From positions 266,039 to 330,038 of the forward strand of contig NC_030996.1 of assembly GCF_000149955.1 (NCBI RefSeq): a DNA stretch of 64,000 bases, written 5' to 3'. The notes below the pieces were generated by a model. The model did not search any database. It was not told the origin of the DNA and worked only from the letters and a program-made list of their open reading frames with translations. Shown here piece by piece: positions 9,370-20,923 of this stretch. Both the position numbers and the translations under genes were made by a program. The stretch comes from Fusarium oxysporum f. sp. lycopersici 4287. Taxonomy: Eukaryota > Ascomycota > Sordariomycetes > Hypocreales > Nectriaceae. Positions within the stretch are counted from its first letter, which is position 1; each line of letters starts with the position of its first letter.

Positions 9370-11675
9370 TTAGACTATCTTGATAGTATATCCGTCTTTC
9401 TCATCCTTTCCTAAATAAAACCTCTTGTCTATACCTGAATCACTCCATATTCCGTCTCTCAACTTAGATACCGCCGTGAACGATGTCTTCTGGTCCGCCC
9501 AATCCCTCTTCATTTTCTCAACGGCAATCTCAAACATGCCAATTCTCCTAAAAGTCCCTCTTTCTTGATTAGTGATTAATAATAAGCCGCACTCAGACGG
9601 TAACCTCTCCTGCCAAGGATGTCTAATATCAGCTTCCGCAATCTTGAGCGCGAATATTCGACTATTCTCTGGCACCTCCCTATCTAACCAGATAGCACAT
9701 GGATAATCGGCCTTCAAGCCTTTCCCTATGAATACAAGTCTAGGCGTCAGGTCAAGTGGTTTCAAGAACTTGATGCGATTTCTTATCGTGTTGTGGCTCT
9801 TCCACCAGTTTGAATGCAAGGGTCCTAGTGCACTGCGTGAAGCAGATCTAAAGCGCACTTCGGTGAGAGGGCCCTGAAGAACAAGTGCCGGAGGGCGTGA
9901 TATCTCGAGACTCTCTGGCCCATTGTCGGGGGCGATGATATCGATGACTTTCGTGACGACCTTGGGTTCAGTCTGCGCTCGGAACAAGAAGTTAAAGTCA
10001 ACTGGCGTATAAACAGATGCCCAAGACCAACTCGGCGCGACGCGGGTACTCGGCGGTTCCTCTTCCGTTTCGGTGCGCCATAGTAGAGAGAGCGGAAGAC
10101 TTTCCTGTTTCCAGAGTCCCTTGAGATACTGCTCTCTCGGTACAATACTCGTCAACTGCTCAGCTACACCGTCAATAGCAATGAGCTTATCAGTCTCTTT
10201 CGACAGTTTGCCGACGCTGTACTGAGCTACCACTGAAGCCCATACGTAGAGAAACATCTCTTCATCCGTAACTGTCTTCTCTGCGTTGAGTTCTCGCGTG
10301 AGAAGTTCTGTGTATACATGCTTGAACCTGTAATCCTCTACTGACTGCACACCAGAGGGAAGCCTATCAGCAACATCGAATCTCTTGTATCGGTACTGCA
10401 GATCCCAAGGTCCTGCCTCAGGATAAAGCTCCGAGGCGTAGAGCTCGCCACATTCCCAATAAAGCATATCGTGAGCAAAGTAAACGGTTCCTCGTGATAG
10501 AAGACGTTCTTGGAATACCCATGCCCGCTTCAACAGTGGTGAGTTTGCAACTGCTTTCTCCCAGGGGTCTGTTGGTACCAGATAAAATTCCCCTTCAAGC
10601 TCGTGTGATGGCCATTTGAGATTTACCTTCGCACCATTGATGCTTGCAGGGTTGCGTTCGCGAAAGAGTCCCCCATGTGCGTCCGATGATGCTGCTGCAG
10701 CAAGTGTTATTGCTGAGTATGAGTAAACTTTCGCCATCGTCACCGAGTGCAAACTCCAGTCTTCTGCATCAAGCTGGATAATGCAAAGGGCGTCTATCCA
10801 GATATACTCCAGACCAAGACGATTTGTGACAGTTATTGCATCACGGAATGTTGCAGGGAGGTCTTTGACAGGCATTCCAGTAGTCGCCATGCTCTCGATG
10901 TTAGATCTGAGTAGTTTGGTGAAAGACTGTCTTCCCCAACAGTAGCTTAACGTAGCATACTCTATTTTTGGTGGAAGGTCATTGCTTCTGTCCGTTTCTA
11001 CCACTTTGATAATCTCAGGCACGCCATCTGCATTTGGGATGATCTTGACCAGTCGAGCTGGAAGCCATTCCCTGTTCTCACCAGTGCGGGCATGTAGTTT
11101 GTTGCATGATTTATGATTATCCGAACAGTTATTGATCCATTTAGATAAGCACTCGAAACTAGCTTCGCTGGATGTACTTTTTGACGTCTTGTCAATTGGC
11201 CTGTGACATTTCACACGAGGATCTATACCAAATTAGTTTAACGATATGAGCAACGGCCAAATAACGCACCATCAGTCCCAAAGAGCCGTATATCAAGCCC
11301 ATCAATATAGCGAAGATTATGCCTCCTAAGACCGAGATTCGCCGAAAGGTGGCCTTCATATGTATACATATGATACTGCCACAGAGCTAACATCGGCTCG
11401 CCCTTTGCCTTCCGGGTCGCTTTGCTTTCATCCGCAAAGGATCCGTTCCCATCCTCGCCAAGGGCTTGGTCCGCCGCTGCGAACGCGACAACAAAGGAGC
11501 AAAAGTCGCAATCTTGCACAGACTCGGTTATGTCTTGAGATGAGTCTGCATTCTTCTGGAAGGCTTTCCACGGCGCCTCGTGAAAGGGAGAATAGCTGAT
11601 GGTGGAGTCGCGGTACAGACGTGTTGGTTCGGAGAGAATTGCATCTCGACATGGTGCACAGAGCTTTGAAGACAT
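9370..11675 (-). CDS. HET-domain (heterokaryon incompatibility) protein
   Basis: Two exons (11675-11270 and 11222-9370), separated by a 47-nt intron (GTGCGT...TATAG), give 752 residues. The N-terminal 130 residues contain paired Cys (CAPC and CDFC), a possible small metal site seen in many HET proteins. The HET domain follows, with its conserved blocks YATLSYCWG, LPATFRDAI, YIWIDALCIIQ, ITLAAAASSDAHGGLF and RAWVFQERLLSRGTVYF. The C-terminal 300 residues are less conserved, with a WSWASV motif typical of the family. HET domains act in non-self recognition and can trigger cell death; most paralogues in a genome have no assigned incompatibility role. No partner gene (NLR or SesB type) lies next to it; its neighbours are the sterol reductase gene and a single-pass membrane protein. 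Confidence 0.92.
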
Positions 11676-11985
11676 CGCGCGCCGTGGTAAGGACGGAGCC
11701 TTCGACGCGTTATATTTATCGCGGTGTAAGATGAGGCGCGGGGATGAGACGTCTTAGTGTGAGATCTTATAGCAGGGGTCGGCTTGCTAGTGATACACTA
11801 ACCACGAATGTCAGACTGCTGTGGCACGTGGTGATGAGATACTTCATTCTTTCCTGCGACGCTGACGATGTTGGAATAAAAGATGTCGACCCGTTCTTTA
11901 GGAATTGAGTGGCCTCAGTTGAGACTGTGGTTCACCAAGCGAGCCGCAGGGACTCAGGTTCGACGCTACCGAATTTATATTAATA
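11676..11985. other. Intergenic region upstream of the HET gene
   Basis: This contains the promoter side of the HET gene and the 3' flank of the next gene on the same strand. It is otherwise featureless; a TTCGA-containing stretch near 11958 does not fold into a tRNA. Confidence 0.4.
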
Positions 11986-13022
11986 CTATGTCCTATTCAG
12001 TCTGTCCTGCGATGTCTTTGGCGATGACATAGTTGAATCCGCCGGCATCTCAATCGGCTCCTCATTAATATGACGAGCTGCTTTCATCTTCTCCACCACC
12101 GTCTGCTCCTTTCCAGTTGGAGCCTCATGGACTAAAACCCCGGGTGCCTCGTATATCGCGTTATCAGGAGCTTGATGCGGAGATATCCCGCTCCCATCAA
12201 CTTCAGAAATGCCAGTCGATTTTGCATCCAACTCTGGCTTTTCAAACCCGTCTGTTGGGGCAATGCTTGCTGTTTGTCGCTTCTTGCGTCGGTAGAGGAA
12301 GAAGCCGGCGAGAAGAAGAATTAGTGCCAAGACGCCGATGCCTGCGCCAATGCCGGCTTTTGCACCGGTTGCAAGTCCTGTCGAGGCTGATGTTTCTTGT
12401 GAAGATTCTGGTGTTGAGGTGCTAGCATTTGAATCTGCTGTTGATGTTCCGTTATCCGCGTTGATGAAGAATAAATTACTTTGCAACATGCTTATATCGC
12501 TGCGATTCGTCACGTCGTACACCGTCATTGTGAATTTCGAGTCGCCAACGTCCAAATCCATAGGTATTGTCCAAGTGTAGTTCATGTATGTGTCTGTGCA
12601 GTTGGGGTTCCATAGTTTCCAGTCAGAGGAAGGATAGTCAAAGGTCTTGTTGTCTATACTCAGTCAGCATTGTTTTTGTTACGAGATCCAATAACAGACT
12701 TACCAAATATCACTATGGGTTTTAGATCGTCTGGGCCTGGGCCATATGTCCCTGTCCACCACCTCAACTCCATTTTCACTTTGGTGCTCCCTTCGCCCCA
12801 TGTTCCGTTGATGTCGCGCCCGGCTCCCCAGCCTACCATCTGTGTTTGTCCACGCACCCAAGTTTTGCCTTCACCAGGCCAGAGAAATTGATCCTCAATG
12901 GTCGCGAATTCGCACCAACCATCTTCTGTTTCGTCATCGTCTCGTCGTTGTAGCATATTCGACGCGAAGTTCTGTGAGAAAGGCATTTTGATCGCCGACA
13001 ATGTGAACAAGTTGCTTTGCAA
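11986..13022 (-). CDS. Single-pass membrane protein with extracellular Ser/Thr stalk
   Basis: Two exons are inferred: from about 13022 (or the ATG at 12986) to 12704, and 12653 to 11986. A clear 50-nt intron (GTAAGT...TATAG) joins VIFD to NKTFDYPSSDW. The product has about 325 residues. An N-terminal domain rich in Trp (WCEF, FLWPGEG, RWWTGTYGPGP) with Asn-linked glycosylation sites is followed by a Ser/Thr-rich stalk. A membrane helix (about 20 residues ending FFLYRRKKR) and an acidic cytoplasmic tail of about 110 residues complete it. This layout resembles fungal surface sensors or wall-stress proteins, although no WSC or Mid2 signature is clear. The weak point is the N-terminus: neither ATG gives a convincing signal peptide, so an upstream exon may be missing. 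Function unknown. Confidence 0.7.
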
Positions 13023-13619
13023 TGGAACCTGAAGAATGGAAATTCGACATCTTTAATGCATTGACAGGTGGAGAGCATCTTGGGTCGAGGTTACCATAAC
13101 AGCTTAATCGAAATAAGGACCTGTCTCGTCTTGAATCCTTCAGCAGCCTGGCGAATCGGGCATTGCTCAGACCTCTCGCGAAAGGTCTTGGCTGTGATCC
13201 TTCAGTGTTACCCTTGAAGCATCGCCTGTTCTTGAACGGAGTTTTGGGTCCTTTTGCTGCGCATTGACCATGGGCCCATAAGGCTTAGACACTTCCAGGT
13301 TTTCATTCTTGTTATTTCCAATTCTTATCATGTAGTTATATTTCGCCAGGAAACCCGACCGACGGACTATGTCGGGGTTCAAGATCCTTTGCCTCCTAGC
13401 TTCAAGCAGACATTGTAACATACAGGCAGATTATAAATGCTGTTTTTCCATGCTCAGGCAACGACGGGTCTGGTCTGATTCATCCTTCCCCCACGGTCGG
13501 ACCCATACAAGGATTCAAAGGGGAGAAACGGTGGACCGTCCACCTCGACTGAATAGGTGTTTATTTTGAGCCAACATGCCCTCTCTTTCAGATCACTGTT
13601 TCTCATTCCAACACACGGC
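13023..13619. other. Intergenic region
   Basis: Nothing recognisable as a gene was found. A missing 5' exon of the gene at 11986-13022 could lie at 13023-13080, where short open frames exist, but none shows a clear signal peptide joined by a good donor site. Confidence 0.35.
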
Positions 13620-15585
13620 TCAAGTTCGCAGTGAGGCCCGTCCCTCAATAGCGGTAGTCATGCCATTCAGCTCTTGTTCACCGCTATCGGACGGATCATC
13701 CCATCCTTCGCGCTGATCCTTCGGCACCCTGACAAACAAGATATCCAAAGCCAAGCCAAGCAGTGCCAGGCCAGCCGCAAAATACAGAGCTGCCCTGTAT
13801 CCTCTAACCTCATCGTTGTTGTTTGTTCCAATCTCCGTCTCAATCGTCCCAGCAAATCCTTGACCTAAACTGTTTCCGTAAAGGTTCAGAGTTCCAATCA
13901 GACTACTCGCTACGCCCTGTTGACGACGACTGACGCTGTTGCTGGCGATCACTTGTGCGGCGACGTATACCAAGTCGGGGCAGAAACCGTAGAGAACCAT
14001 GGCTGGGAAGACCTGCGCCCAGTACGTTTGTTGTACTGGCATTGTCGCGAGGAGGATATTGCCAACCAGAGTAACAGTCACACCGATCGCCATGATCCAT
14101 TGCGCTGCAACGCGGGGGATTAGCCATGCTGCGATAAATACAGCGAGCACAGAGCTGAGCCCGAATGGCACCCAATGAATGCCAATTCGGGTGACAGATA
14201 CTCCGCGCAGGAGGTACTGCCAGCTTGTTGAGTACCAAAGCCCGATTCCGAATGCCATGTAGCTCTGTTTAGTGCGTTAGTGTATCAACCGCTAAGAGAG
14301 CTCCGACAGTGGCAAGACGTACCAAGAGCACAACAAAGACCAAAGCTGTGAAGGTCGGCGCTTGAAAGACTGACAATGGCATGATGGGGTCCTTGGCATA
14401 ACGCTTCTCCCAGAGCAGGAAGGCAAGGAACATGACCACGGAAAGAACCAGCAGGGCTATCTCGTAGGGCGCGTTCCATCCAGCTGATGGTGCTTGGCTA
14501 CGATGGTCAGTCACAGATGAGACTGTGAAGGGCAACTCGAACTCACTTGCATACTACGTTAAAGAGTAGTAAACTTCCCAGTCCCAAGATGATTCCAGGA
14601 ATATCGATATGCCCACCCTTGTCAACTGGGGTTTCCTTCGGCATGAGGTACGCCAGCCAAGCCAGGTTGAAAGCCGCGATACCAGCACTAATGGACAAGT
14701 TAATCATGGCTCAAGAAGCAGCAATACACATACTTACATGAGAACAAAAAGCCACATCCAATTCACATTATCAATAAACACACCCGCGATTAACGCGCCA
14801 ATCATTCCTCCTAGAGGCGGCGACGCTGCGAAGAAACCCAAAACGACGTTTCGCGATCGGCCTGGTGGAACCATGGTGGTAATAATTGAGACGGCATTGG
14901 GCATAAAGACACCGCCACCAACACCTGTCAAAGCGCGCATGGCGATGAAAGAGTCATATGCCTTGGTGAAGGCATTGATGAGAGAGAAGAGGGTGAAGAT
15001 TGCACAGCCGAGAAGGGTGAGTTGAGAGTGGCCGTAGATGGCGCCCAGTCGACCAGTCACCAGGACGAATGCACCTTGAGTGAGTCTATAGATATCAGAA
15101 GCGTATACAAGAGAGAATGAGAGGGAATAGACCTACGGATACGAAGCGACCATCCAGTTCGCCTTGCCGGGACCTGATTCACGCCCCAGATCTTTACTCA
15201 GAGCTAGACCGCCAGCGATGGTGACACAATTGGACATGAACTTGAGGAAAGATCAGTACATGATTCACCAAAACTTTAAAACTTATACAAATGGGTCAGT
15301 TACCTGGATCGTATTTGCACAAACCAGTAGCGAGATGATCAGTCGACGTGATGCTGGACTTGTCGTGAATGCAGGGTCAGCTTCAAAGACTCGTCCCGCC
15401 CGACGAGTCTCTGGGGGATCTTCATTCTGGCTCCTGCTTGCCAGGGAAATTGTCTCGAAGGGCGCTTGGAGAGTGGTATGAGTCGTGGCCATGTTGAATG
15501 CTTCCCAGAAATATAATGATCTGTCCTGGATGAAGGCAGAGAAGTTTGCATCATGGGGTTTTGTAGTGGTAGATGGCTCAGTCAT
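13620..15585 (-). CDS. MFS multidrug-type exporter (DHA2-like)
   Basis: Six exons on the reverse strand are inferred. They start at ATG 15585, continue through pieces around 15240-15135, 15080-14735, 14700-14550 and 14520-14270, and end with 14258-13620; introns are short with GTAAGT-like donors. The product is about 540 residues with an 85-residue cytosolic N-terminus. Motifs of drug:proton antiporters are visible: VTGRLGAIYG (motif A), RALTGVGGGVFMPNA (the motif B region), and AASPPLGGMIGALIAG (motif C, marking exporters). The C-terminal half, from SYMAFGIGLWYSTSWQYLL, carries at least six further helices and a hydrophilic tail. The likely role is proton-driven export of small molecules across the plasma membrane. 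No biosynthetic gene cluster surrounds it, so the substrate is unknown. Exon edges are approximate. Confidence 0.8.
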
Positions 15586-16103
15586 CGGCCGCTTAAATTA
15601 TTCGGGAAAATAAGTCAGCAAACCACCTGCGACCATCCCATCCCCATATCAGACAACGTCAACGCACATCTCCACTCTCTTCATCACTCATTACTACGTC
15701 AACTCTATATCATTGGGTAATCGCATGGCGTTGGTCAATTACTAATCGAATAGCCCTTGTCATTCGACAACAGATTTGCTCGATAAATACCTATAGGCTA
15801 TAACGTTCAGTGGAATTCTACAGCCTGTTCAGGAATTTCTTTGAGTTTCACTCCATTTGTATGAGCTTTAATCTTTCTGGGTCCTCGTGCTGAATTAGTG
15901 GCTACTGGAAGACTTTTATCCTAACAATAGATCTTCAAGCAATATTCTCGACATTTACACGCTTTTGGAGGTCACAAAGAGCAGGCATCCACAAGAATAA
16001 TCGATTAATATTTATTCATAAATGTCAGACGAAAGCTAATACTTTCCGTGAACTATCGTCATAGCTAGAATCATAATCATAACCAGGTCCCATCCTGTTC
16101 ATC
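15586..16103. other. Intergenic region
   Basis: This AT-rich region holds the transporter promoter and the 3' flank of the alpha-glucosidase gene. No coding or RNA signal was found. Confidence 0.4.
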
Positions 16104-19079
16104 TCAGAACAAGTCAACGTGACACTTGCGCGTCAACGGAATATCCGCAGTAAACACGAGCTTCTTGTTCTTAGCATCATACTCAGCATGGTCCGTACCT
16201 TTGGGCTGAGACTTGACGCCCAGAACAGTAATGGTCTCAATACCAACACCCGCATCATACTCAAAAGTTCCATCGAAGCTCAACTTGCCCTTGTTGTACT
16301 TGAAGTCGATCTCAGAAGCAGTGTCCTGAACAACAGACTCGCCATCATCAAGATACAGAGAACCTTCGGCCTTTCCGTCAAGACCAGGGGCGATGACGAG
16401 GTTGAAACCCTTCTGGCGGAGAGCCTTGGTTGTGTTGGCGCTCTCAACGCGCTGGGGGTAGATAAGACCGCCCTTGTAGTGGACCATGATGTCGGTGACG
16501 TCAACCTCGGCGGACTCGTACTGAGCCTTACCGCGGACGGGCTTGCCGGTGGACCACTCGTAGAAGATATCATCGGGGAGGTAGTACTCGAGCTTGGTGC
16601 TGTTCTCCTTGGTGACGGGGCTGACGAGAATACCATCACCATAGAAGAACTGGAGATCGATGGAATAGGTGTTCTTGTCCTTGGGGTAGTTGAAGAACAT
16701 GGGGTTGAGAGTAGGAGTACCGGTCTGGTTCTGCTTGTAGATGGCAGTGTAGATGTAGTCAACTGTTCCTGTTAGCGGTTGTTCAAATGAGGGGCATCGG
16801 TGACTTACGGAGCTGGTATCGGATGGAAATACCATTGCGAGCAGCCTCAGTAACCTTGGGCCAGCGGTAGAACTCCTGAGACTGAGAAGTAATATCGGCG
16901 TGGTTACGGAAGAAAGTATAGAAACTTCCAAGGGTAGCCCATCGAGCACAAAGGGTCTCGGTGACGTTGCCACCAAATCCACAGACATCAGCACCGACAA
17001 CGGGAATCTGGTAGATAGAAGCGAACTGCAGGATCTGAGAGATGGAGAAGCGGTATTGATCCCACTGAGACAGGTTATCGCCAAGCCAGTGCGAAACATC
17101 CTTGCCGGAACCAGCAAAGGTACTTCGTGTGATGACGAGAGCACGCTTGTCAGGGCGTCGCGCACGCATAGCGTTGTGAGAGTGAGAAGACATCTGAGCA
17201 CCATACAAGTTGTGCGTATCATACTGAACGTAATCTCCACTCTGAACGAGATCGGTGTCGGTGGTACTGTCAGCCAGTGTAGGTCCAGCGCCGTTCTGAA
17301 TCATGTAAGGAGGCTGGATGAGCTCTCGGTTTGGAAGACCCTTGCACTCGTCAGGACCGCAGCCAGAGCCAGTCTTCTTGCCGTTTTGCCAGCCTTGGCC
17401 GGGACGACCGTACTTGTTCTGGCCCCAGACCTTGCGGGTAGCTGCCCAGCGACCAACACCGCGGTTGCGAGGAGTGGTGCGGACTTCGACGGAGCGCTTG
17501 GTGGTCTTGGCGACAGTGGCAACTTCGCGCTTGGTGGAGCGGAGGGAGGGTGGCTGAAGACTCTCAGGGAATCCGGGGATGCGAGCAGGAGGGCCGTCTC
17601 GGACGGGAGGGGCCTTGGGAGGATCACCGTCGACCTTGGCGAAGTTCTCGGGAGTGGTGTTGTTGCCGGGATAAGGACGGTTGAAGAAGTTGGCGGGCTC
17701 GTTCATATCGATCCAGAGAGCATCGATATTAGGACCATGCTCGCCGTCGAAGAAGTTCTGGAAGAGTTCATTCCAGTACTGCTGAGAGTTCGGGTTGAAC
17801 CAATCGGGGAAGACACTGGGTCCAGCCCAGACAACTCCTCTGTAGTCTGAACCATTAGGCTCCTTCATGAAAGTATCGTACTGAAGACCGCTGGTGAGAG
17901 CTGGGTTGGGCTCCATATCATACACAGCTGGATCAACCATGACGATGTAGTGCTGATCGCGAGCGTGGATAGTGTCAACGAGATCCTTGTACTTATCAGC
18001 AGGGAATCTCTCAGGGTCGATAGTGAAGATGCGACGACGGTCCATGTAGTCGATGTCAGTCCACATAGTCTCGAGCGGGATTTTAGCAGCAGAGTAATTG
18101 GCCACCACGCCTGCGACTTCGTAGACATCTCGGTATCCATATCTGCACTGATGGAAACCAAGACCCCAGTAGGGCGTCATGAGAGGAAGGGTGGTGATCT
18201 CGGCGTACTGCTTGGCGACGTCGCGGGGCGTAGGACCAGCGATGAAGTAGAAGTCGAGAACACCGCCAATGATGTTGTACTCCAGGAATTGCTTGCCGTT
18301 CTTCTTGTCGATGAAGACATCCATGCCGTTGGAATTGAGGAGGAAGACACCGTGGGTGCCGCCCTTGCGGTGGTCAAAGTAAATGGGGTGAGCTCCATAG
18401 AGGTTCTGTCCATTGGGGCAACTGAAACGCGTTAGCAATCGCATCAAATTGATAAGAAAGGTTAAGTGGTTTACCCATAAGCATCGCGAGTGTAGATTGT
18501 GCGGGTGTAGTTGGTGGCATTGAGCATGAAAGGATCACTGTGCTCACCAAGACCGTAAAGATAAGGCCTCTCAGGAAGCTTCGTCTTGAGATACAAGTAT
18601 TGACTCTCAAAAACAAGCTTGCTACCTGAAGTGTCAAAAAGCACTTCCCCAGAATCCTTCCTCGTCACAGTGAACGAGAAAGGATCCGCCTTGAAGTCAA
18701 ATTTGAGCTTCGAGTTCTTAGGCGAAGCCCACTGTCCATAGCCAGGACGAGGGAAGATATCATCAGGTACTTGGTAGACGGTGTTATTCGTATCCAAGAT
18801 CTTGACGTGAAGACGGTCCTCAGTCTGATACTCAACCTCGAGCTTCAGCTCGGGGAGATCAATGCCAAAGACATCGCAGGCCTGTCCCGCAAGAGACAAG
18901 TCAGCGTAGAAGCCTGACTTCGTCTCCCGGTGGTTGGTAGCTTTGTAGCCGGGACATTTAGAGAGATCCTTCTCGAAGAGGTCTCTGCGGGGTTTGTCGA
19001 GGTCTTCAACGCCAGCCTTGCTCTGCGCAAAAGCAGTGCCAAAGGCAACGGCTGAAGTGAGCAGCGTCTTGAAGAACAT
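16104..19079 (-). CDS. Secreted GH31 alpha-glucosidase (maltase)
   Basis: Three exons (19079-18475, 18421-16809, 16762-16104) with introns of 53 and 46 nt give 958 residues, normal for fungal secreted GH31 enzymes. A signal peptide (MFFKTLLTSAVAFGTAFA) begins at ATG 19079. The N-terminal beta domain is followed by the catalytic barrel. ALWIDMNEPANFF carries the nucleophile Asp, and the later SGKDVSHWLGDN block holds the family's acid/base region. HNAMRARRPDKRALVITRS and PVVGADVCGFGGN are further family markers. A basic, low-complexity insert (about residues 490-570, with RKVWGQNKYGRPGQGWQNGKK) separates the two halves of the barrel, as in other fungal members. The enzyme releases glucose from the non-reducing ends of maltose and starch fragments outside the cell. 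The promoter has a CGG/CCG palindrome and GC-rich boxes resembling carbon-repressor sites. Confidence 0.95.
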
Positions 19080-19210
19080 GATTGAAATGAGAAGAGCTGG
19101 TTGCTGAGCAAGAAAAACCATCAAGCCATCATGCTTGGTTATATATACAGATTCGTTCTTGGCATGGTGACTTTGAATCGTCTCGTCATGATGCATGCTA
19201 CCTTCCAGGT

Positions 19211-19227
19211 CGGCGGAGACTCCGCCG
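19211..19227. promoter_or_regulatory. CGG/CCG palindrome upstream of the alpha-glucosidase gene
   Basis: CGGCGGAG, one base, then CTCCGCCG form a perfect 8-base inverted repeat about 130 bases upstream of the alpha-glucosidase ATG. Paired inverted CGG triplets are the usual half-sites of Zn2Cys6 activators, the class that controls maltose and starch genes in fungi. Binding is inferred. A TATATAT sequence at about 19140-19147 lies between it and the start codon. Confidence 0.4.
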
Positions 19228-19411
19228 CTCAGGAACAGAGCGAGGGAGACTCCGTACAGAAAACCCGCTGTAACGGTCGTCATTGCCGTGAACCCTTGAA
19301 GAAAGCAGTCAAGCTTAAGCTAGGTTATGGCCGAGAAAAGAGCCGGGACCAGGTTTTCGTTGCGTGATGCTGTACAGGGATGCATGATCTTTGAGGGCGG
19401 AGGCTCCATTT

Positions 19412-19437
19412 GCGGGGTTGGCAGAAGCTTTCCCCAG
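19412..19437. promoter_or_regulatory. Two candidate carbon-repressor (CreA/Cre1-type) boxes
   Basis: GCGGGG at 19412-19417 and CCCCAG at 19432-19437 (CTGGGG on the other strand) match the SYGGRG consensus for CreA/Cre1. They are 14 bases apart and about 340 bases upstream of the alpha-glucosidase start. Such short motifs occur by chance, and only their pairing and location support them. Confidence 0.3.
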
Positions 19438-20923
19438 CTTTTTTACAGCAGGTCAAAGACAAGAAAACTTTGCTGGTAAAATTAATCGGCTGGGTGAGTA
19501 ACAGTCAAGAATGGGATTGGTCCAATGTCGGGCCGAACGTTATGCATAATTGAAGAAGTTCGTGAGTGCGGATGAGAGGCATTGACGAGTGAATTGGGAT
19601 TGGGAGACGGAGCGCGTTTACTTTGGGTAATGATCGTGGGTTGGTTTGATGAGCTTCAGAAGTGAGTGTGGCTGCGACGAGAAGTGAGACGTACCACTCT
19701 TCGACGATGATCCGAGGCTAACACCACTCACCTTGTGTCAGAGTGTGATCAGTTAGTGGCGCATCCTTGCCATCCGAGGGTACATGCAGCCATTGCATCA
19801 CCACTCCCTCTTGTTCCCAATCATTGGGCCGACTTCGGTCTGTGACTCGGTGGCACTCGAATTAGCTGCTGGAGACCATGTTCTTTTAGTGCTAATCCCC
19901 AGGACCAAGCCATGATTCCCATGGGGAAGTGAGTAGCGCATGGGGAAATTCCCGACAATCCTTGCTGGCCTGAATTACAGCCAAAATTACCACCTACACT
20001 GCCCTTGATCTCGCAGAGAGGTATTGGTGACTTATTTTGTCACTAAGCTGCATCGCATCTCCGCCAAGTCGTAGCCATCTCGGTCAATTATGTCAATCAT
20101 GACAAACCCTGCAGTTCATCTGATGATCGAAATAGCACGACTGTGGATAGCTTCACGGCGGAACTTTTGCCTTGTTCCTGTCGCTAACACAATTGAGTAA
20201 TAATGGGATGACTCCTGCTTGTGAGAAGAGAAAGGCGATTGGAAGCCTCGGCTACGGGATTGCCGGGTAGAGGCGGGCTTGCGGTGCAGGGTAAGGAACA
20301 AACTCGTCGGTCGGTCTTGTGTTCTTGTTGGATCATTTACGACGGGATATGCTTACGCTTTGTATGGATTGGTTTGATGGTGACTAGTGTTATACGATGT
20401 TGGTTTAACCTCTGTAAACCGATGTGTTGGTGGCGGTTGAGTTCGACCCTGAATCAAGCTTACTCACTTTGTGCGACGGCCCGGCAGGTGACATCATGCG
20501 TGAAACAGCAAAAGGACTTCTCATCCTGAAATGTCTGCAAGCTATTTTCTTGAGTTGCGGGCTAGAAATTATATGGTGAGTTCTTCTCAAATATTTTCAG
20601 TGTACTAAGGCTATCACTGGATTATCTGCTCTCGAGCCAACTATTCATTGCTCGACATAGCTTCCTCTCCTACTCCATATAATCATATTACGAGTGCTGG
20701 AGTAAGCAAATTCCGAGATCATTTCTTCATAAGTTGGACACCGCTCATGGATTGTGTTTCCAGGCATCAGCTTTTTGGAATTGAAGATATGCTATCAATC
20801 TCGTGATGTCGCAGGCAGCAATGAAACCCAACAATCCGTTGAGTCGCATTGACCCACTCTGCTTACTCTCACCGATTGTCAAGCCTCAGCCATTTCAATG
20901 AAGTGCTGAAAACAACAAAAGAA

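Larger units (their letters stand above)
19080..20923. other. Long divergent intergenic region
   Basis: This 1.8-kb stretch separates the alpha-glucosidase gene (-) from the alpha/beta hydrolase gene (+). Apart from the palindrome and boxes listed separately, I see no coding exon, RNA gene or repeat. It probably holds both promoters. Confidence 0.45.

Noticed and set aside
11890..11975. A TTCGA-containing stretch that might be a tRNA T-arm.
   Set aside because: No matching acceptor or anticodon stem could be paired by eye.
16119..17850. Long open frames antisense to the alpha-glucosidase gene (for example 316 codons at 16900-17850).
   Set aside because: They lie opposite a well-supported GH31 coding region and show only its mirrored codon pattern.
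19080..19283. The alpha-glucosidase frame stays open upstream to an ATG at 19283, with a second signal-peptide-like stretch.
   Set aside because: The ATG at 19079 gives a normal signal peptide right before the mature start, and the extension contains the probable TATA box and regulatory palindrome.
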